Shown piece by piece: positions 13,206 through 15,691 of a stretch of DNA of 15,691 nt. The stretch is from the NCBI GenBank assembly GCA_046758085.1, contig JBHHZP010000085.1, forward strand, positions 1 to 15,691, written 5' to 3'. Every line of letters begins with the position of its first letter. The first letter of the stretch is position 1. The notes beneath the pieces are model-generated. The model did not search any database, was not told where the DNA came from, and saw only the letters and a program-made list of their open reading frames with translations. The translations under genes were made by a program, and so were the position numbers. This DNA is from VRUB01 sp046758085 (lineage in GTDB: Bacteria; Pseudomonadota; Gammaproteobacteria; Acidiferrobacterales; SPGG2).

Positions 13206-14591
13206 GCTCGCAAAGATCCGCCCCAGCAGGTCCTCGCTGGTGAACTCGCCGGTGATCTCTCCCAGCGCGCGCTGGGCCAGGCGCAACTCCTCGGCCAGCA
13301 GCTCTCCCGCGCGTGCGCGCTCGAGTTGCTGCGAGCCGACAGCCACATGGGTGAGCGCGCGGTCGAGCGCGTCCAGGTGGCGGCGGCGCGCGATGAAGGT
13401 GCCGGCATCGGGCCCCCGAAAGCCCATGCACGCCTTCAGATGATCGCACAGGACCTCCATCCCCGCGCCGGTCTTGGCCGACAACGCAAGCTCCACACCG
13501 TTGTCACCGGCCTGCTCACCGCTCGGGCGCCCGCTTAAATCGATCTTGTTGCGGATCAGCGTGTGTGCAGGGTGAGCTGGCAGTTGCGCGAGCAGGCGCT
13601 GCACCGCGCTTGGGTCGGCGGCGGCGTCGTCGATCACTAGCAGAATGCGATCTGCACTGGTCATCGCCGCTTGCGCTCGGCGTACCCCCTCGGTTTCGAT
13701 TGCATCACCGCTCTCACGCAGACCGGCGGTGTCAAGCACGTGCAGTGGCAGGCCGTCTATCGCAATGCGCTCGCGCAGCACGTCACGTGTGGTGCCCGGG
13801 ATCTCACTCACAATCGCGGCGTCCGTCTGCGCGAGCCGATTGAGCAAGCTCGACTTGCCGGCGTTGGGGGGGCCGGCCAGCACAATCGTGATGCCGTCGT
13901 GCAGCAAACGGCCCTGGTTCGCCGTATCGCGTACCCGCTCCAGCTCTTGGATCAACTCACGCACGTTTCTCGCCAGCGCGGTATCGGCAAGGAAATCAAT
14001 TTCTTCTTCCGGAAAATCGATTGCTGCCTCGACGACAGTGCGCAACTCGACCAGCCGCTCCACGAGCGTGCGCAGCTGTTGCGAAAACCTTCCGTCAAGC
14101 GATCGCAGCGCCGAGCGCGCGGCGCTCGCCGAGCTACTCTCGATGAGATCCGCCACGGCTTCGGCCTGCGCCAGGTCGAGCTTCCCGTTGAGAAAGGCGC
14201 GCTCGGAAAACTCACCGGGACGCGCGAGCCGGGCGCCCAGTTCGAGCACCCGCTTGAGCAACATGTCGAGCACCACCGGGCCACCGTGACCATGCAGCTC
14301 CAGCACGTCCTCGCCCGTGTACGAGTGCGGCGCGGGAAACCACAATGCAATGCCGCGGTCGAGCGGTGCGCCCGCGGCATCACGAAAGGCGGCGTACTTG
14401 GCATGTCTTGGGAGCGGCAGCCGCCCGAGCAGCGCCACTGCCATCGGGCGCACCGCGGTACCCGACACGCGCACGATGCCGATACCGCCGCGCCCGGGCG
14501 GGGTCGCCACGGCCGCGATGGTTTCAGGCTCGGAGTCTGCGGGGCGCGGGGTTATTTCGCCCGCGCCGTGATCATGCGGGTGATCTGCCAC
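13188..14591 (-). CDS. mnmE: tRNA modification GTPase MnmE (TrmE)
   Basis: MnmE is the GTPase partner of MnmG in wobble-uridine modification; it binds formyl-tetrahydrofolate and dimerises. With the GTG start at 14589-14591 it is 467 residues (454 in E. coli). The N-terminal domain opens at TIAAVATPPGRGGIG (from residue 24). G-domain motifs are GPPNAGKS (240-247), GTTRD (266-270), DTAG (287-290) and NKID (348-351). The catalytic C-terminal Cys464 is in FCIGK. The start is odd: no ATG, GTG or TTG lies between the yidC stop and the conserved N-terminus. The only usable canonical codon is this GTG, which overlaps yidC by 40 nt and lacks an SD. The last codons appear to come from the integrated element. 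Confidence 0.96.
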   Translation of the reverse strand: MADHPHDHGAGEITPRPADSEPETIAAVATPPGRGGIGIVRVSGTAVRPMAVALLGRLPLPRHAKYAAFRDAAGAPLDRGIALWFPAPHSYTGEDVLELHGHGGPVVLDMLLKRVLELGARLARPGEFSERAFLNGKLDLAQAEAVADLIESSSASAARSALRSLDGRFSQQLRTLVERLVELRTVVEAAIDFPEEEIDFLADTALARNVRELIQELERVRDTANQGRLLHDGITIVLAGPPNAGKSSLLNRLAQTDAAIVSEIPGTTRDVLRERIAIDGLPLHVLDTAGLRESGDAIETEGVRRAQAAMTSADRILLVIDDAAADPSAVQRLLAQLPAHPAHTLIRNKIDLSGRPSGEQAGDNGVELALSAKTGAGMEVLCDHLKACMGFRGPDAGTFIARRRHLDALDRALTHVAVGSQQLERARAGELLAEELRLAQRALGEITGEFTSEDLLGRIFASFCIGK

Positions 14592-15691
14592 TGCTGGGCG
14601 ATGGACAAGATGTTGTTGACGACCCAGTAGAGTACCAGGCCTGCCGGGAACCACAGGAAAAACACGGTAAAAACGATGGGTAATGCACTCATGATTTTTC
14701 GCTGCATCGGGTCGAGCTGGGTGGGGCTGAGTTTTTGCTGCAAAAACATGCTGATGCCCATAATAATCGGCAACACGAAATAGGGGTCGGGCGACGACAA
14801 ATCCCGCAGCCAGAATATAAACGGCGCCTGGCGCATCTCCACGCTCTCCAGCAGCACCCAGTACAACGCGATGAACACAGGGATCTGGATCGCGATCGGC
14901 AGGCAACCACCCAATGGATTGATCTTCTCTTTCTTGTACAACTCCATCATCGCCTGGTTCATGCGCTGGCGGTCATGGCCGAATCGCTCCCGCAAGCTTT
15001 GCAGCTTGGGCTGAACGCGCTTCATGTGCGCCATGGACTTGTAGCTGGCAGCCGACAAGGGGAAAAACACTGCCTTGATCATCACCGTCAGCACTATGAT
15101 GGCCCACCCCCAGTTTTTGACCCAGCCATGAATGAACGAAAGCAGCCAGAACAGCGGGGCGGAGATGAATGTGAGCCAGCCGTAATCCACCGTGAGCTCC
15201 ATGCCGGGCGATAACCCCTTCAGGCGCTCGTGCAGTTTGGGTCCGGCGTAGATCTTGGCGCGCAGCCGGGTGCTGCCGCCTGGTGCCACGTTGGTCGGAT
15301 CGAGCTGCTTGAGACCGATGATGTAGGTGTTGGCCTGCAGCGCCTTGGCGTAAAAACGGTTGCGCGCCTCGCGCGGCGGCAGCCAGGCCCCTACAAAATA
15401 GTGCTGGAGCATGGCTACCCAGCCGCCGGTCGCATCGCGCTCGATCGGCTTTTCGCGCATGTCATCAAACGAGATCTTTTCGTACTTTTCCTCCGGCGTA
15501 TAGATGGCACCGCCGGTGTAAGTCGGCAGCCGCGTCAACCAGCTGGCCGTGACCGGCACGTAGCGGCGCCGGAACTGTCTATACAGGTATCCTTGCCACG
15601 GCGTAGCAGAGGAGTTTTCGACCACATAGTCAACCTCGATGAGATAACTGTCGCGGTGAAACGTAAACACTTTCGTGTAGCGCACGCCGTC
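14552..15691 (-). CDS. yidC: Membrane protein insertase YidC (C-terminal 379 residues; runs off window)
   Basis: YidC inserts membrane proteins into the inner membrane, alone or with SecYEG. The window holds most of the periplasmic domain and the whole five-helix insertase core. The core includes the cytoplasmic hairpin with KSMAHMKRVQPKLQSLRERFG, followed by KKEKINPLGGCLP, and the last helices ending LYWVVNNILSIAQQWQI. At the position of the groove arginine of E. coli YidC (R366) this protein has Lys in TVMIKAVFFPLS, a conservative change also common in relatives. The C-terminus is short and basic (RMITARAK). It precedes mnmE as in most gammaproteobacteria; rnpA and rpmH would be expected beyond the right edge. 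Confidence 0.97.
   Translation of the reverse strand, partial: DGVRYTKVFTFHRDSYLIEVDYVVENSSATPWQGYLYRQFRRRYVPVTASWLTRLPTYTGGAIYTPEEKYEKISFDDMREKPIERDATGGWVAMLQHYFVGAWLPPREARNRFYAKALQANTYIIGLKQLDPTNVAPGGSTRLRAKIYAGPKLHERLKGLSPGMELTVDYGWLTFISAPLFWLLSFIHGWVKNWGWAIIVLTVMIKAVFFPLSAASYKSMAHMKRVQPKLQSLRERFGHDRQRMNQAMMELYKKEKINPLGGCLPIAIQIPVFIALYWVLLESVEMRQAPFIFWLRDLSSPDPYFVLPIIMGISMFLQQKLSPTQLDPMQRKIMSALPIVFTVFFLWFPAGLVLYWVVNNILSIAQQWQITRMITARAK

Noticed and set aside
13671..14630. Plus-strand open frame opposite mnmE (about 319 codons)
   Set aside because: It is antisense to the MnmE G domain and N-terminal domain; translation resembles no protein family.
14592..14906. Upstream extension of the mnmE frame
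   Set aside because: It would overlap yidC by more than 350 nt and add about 105 residues absent from MnmE; the residues are an out-of-frame reading of yidC.
1..15691. tRNA, rRNA or CRISPR arrays
   Set aside because: I saw no tRNA cloverleaf-like segment, no rRNA-like sequence and no regularly spaced repeats anywhere in the window.

Overview
This window looks like a gammaproteobacterial chromosome segment near the replication origin, GC-rich and probably from an uncultured or environmental lineage. The evidence is the minus-strand series yidC (partial, right edge), mnmE, mnmG, rsmG, parA, parB (partial, left edge). That is the usual gammaproteobacterial gid/par neighbourhood, with protein sequences and residue numbering close to E. 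coli (for example MnmG Cys277). I cannot name a genus from the sequence alone.

Layout, left to right. 1-1648: parB start, parA and rsmG, tightly packed on the minus strand. 1654-2838: a secreted DUF302-like protein (minus) and a divergent secreted DUF2914-like protein (plus), both lying between rsmG and mnmG. 2839-3042: a gap holding a perfect 18-bp hairpin. 3043-4917: mnmG. 5180-9055: a compact plus-strand operon of a MoxR AAA+ ATPase, a DUF58 membrane protein and a TgpA-type transglutaminase with all catalytic residues. 9052-10227: the MltC-type lytic transglycosylase (minus), converging on tgpA with overlapping stop codons.

10312-13205 is the unusual part. The real mnmE ends at 13188 with the codons for FCIGK-stop. 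About 2.9 kb away, at 10312-10329 just before mltC, there is an orphan second copy of the mnmE 3' end encoding VFARFCIGK-stop. The 3' end of mnmE (trmE/thdF) is the known integration site of SGI1-type genomic islands, so I read 10330-13187 as the remnant of an integrated element flanked by 18-bp att-like repeats. Its contents are lower in GC and largely decayed: a DUF6680-like gene with two compensating frameshifts, the C-terminal remnant of a SnoaL-like/ester-cyclase gene, an IS3-family transposase tail, an apparently intact DUF1330 gene, a membrane-anchored SH3b protein, a short secreted ORF, and a truncated and frameshifted staphylococcal-nuclease-like gene. No integrase gene is present.

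How the genes fit together: MnmE and MnmG jointly modify the wobble uridine of certain tRNAs, RsmG methylates 16S rRNA, ParA/ParB segregate the origin, and YidC inserts membrane proteins. MoxR-DUF58-TgpA and MltC form an envelope-maintenance block. This block and the element together account for the unusual separation of mnmE from mnmG.
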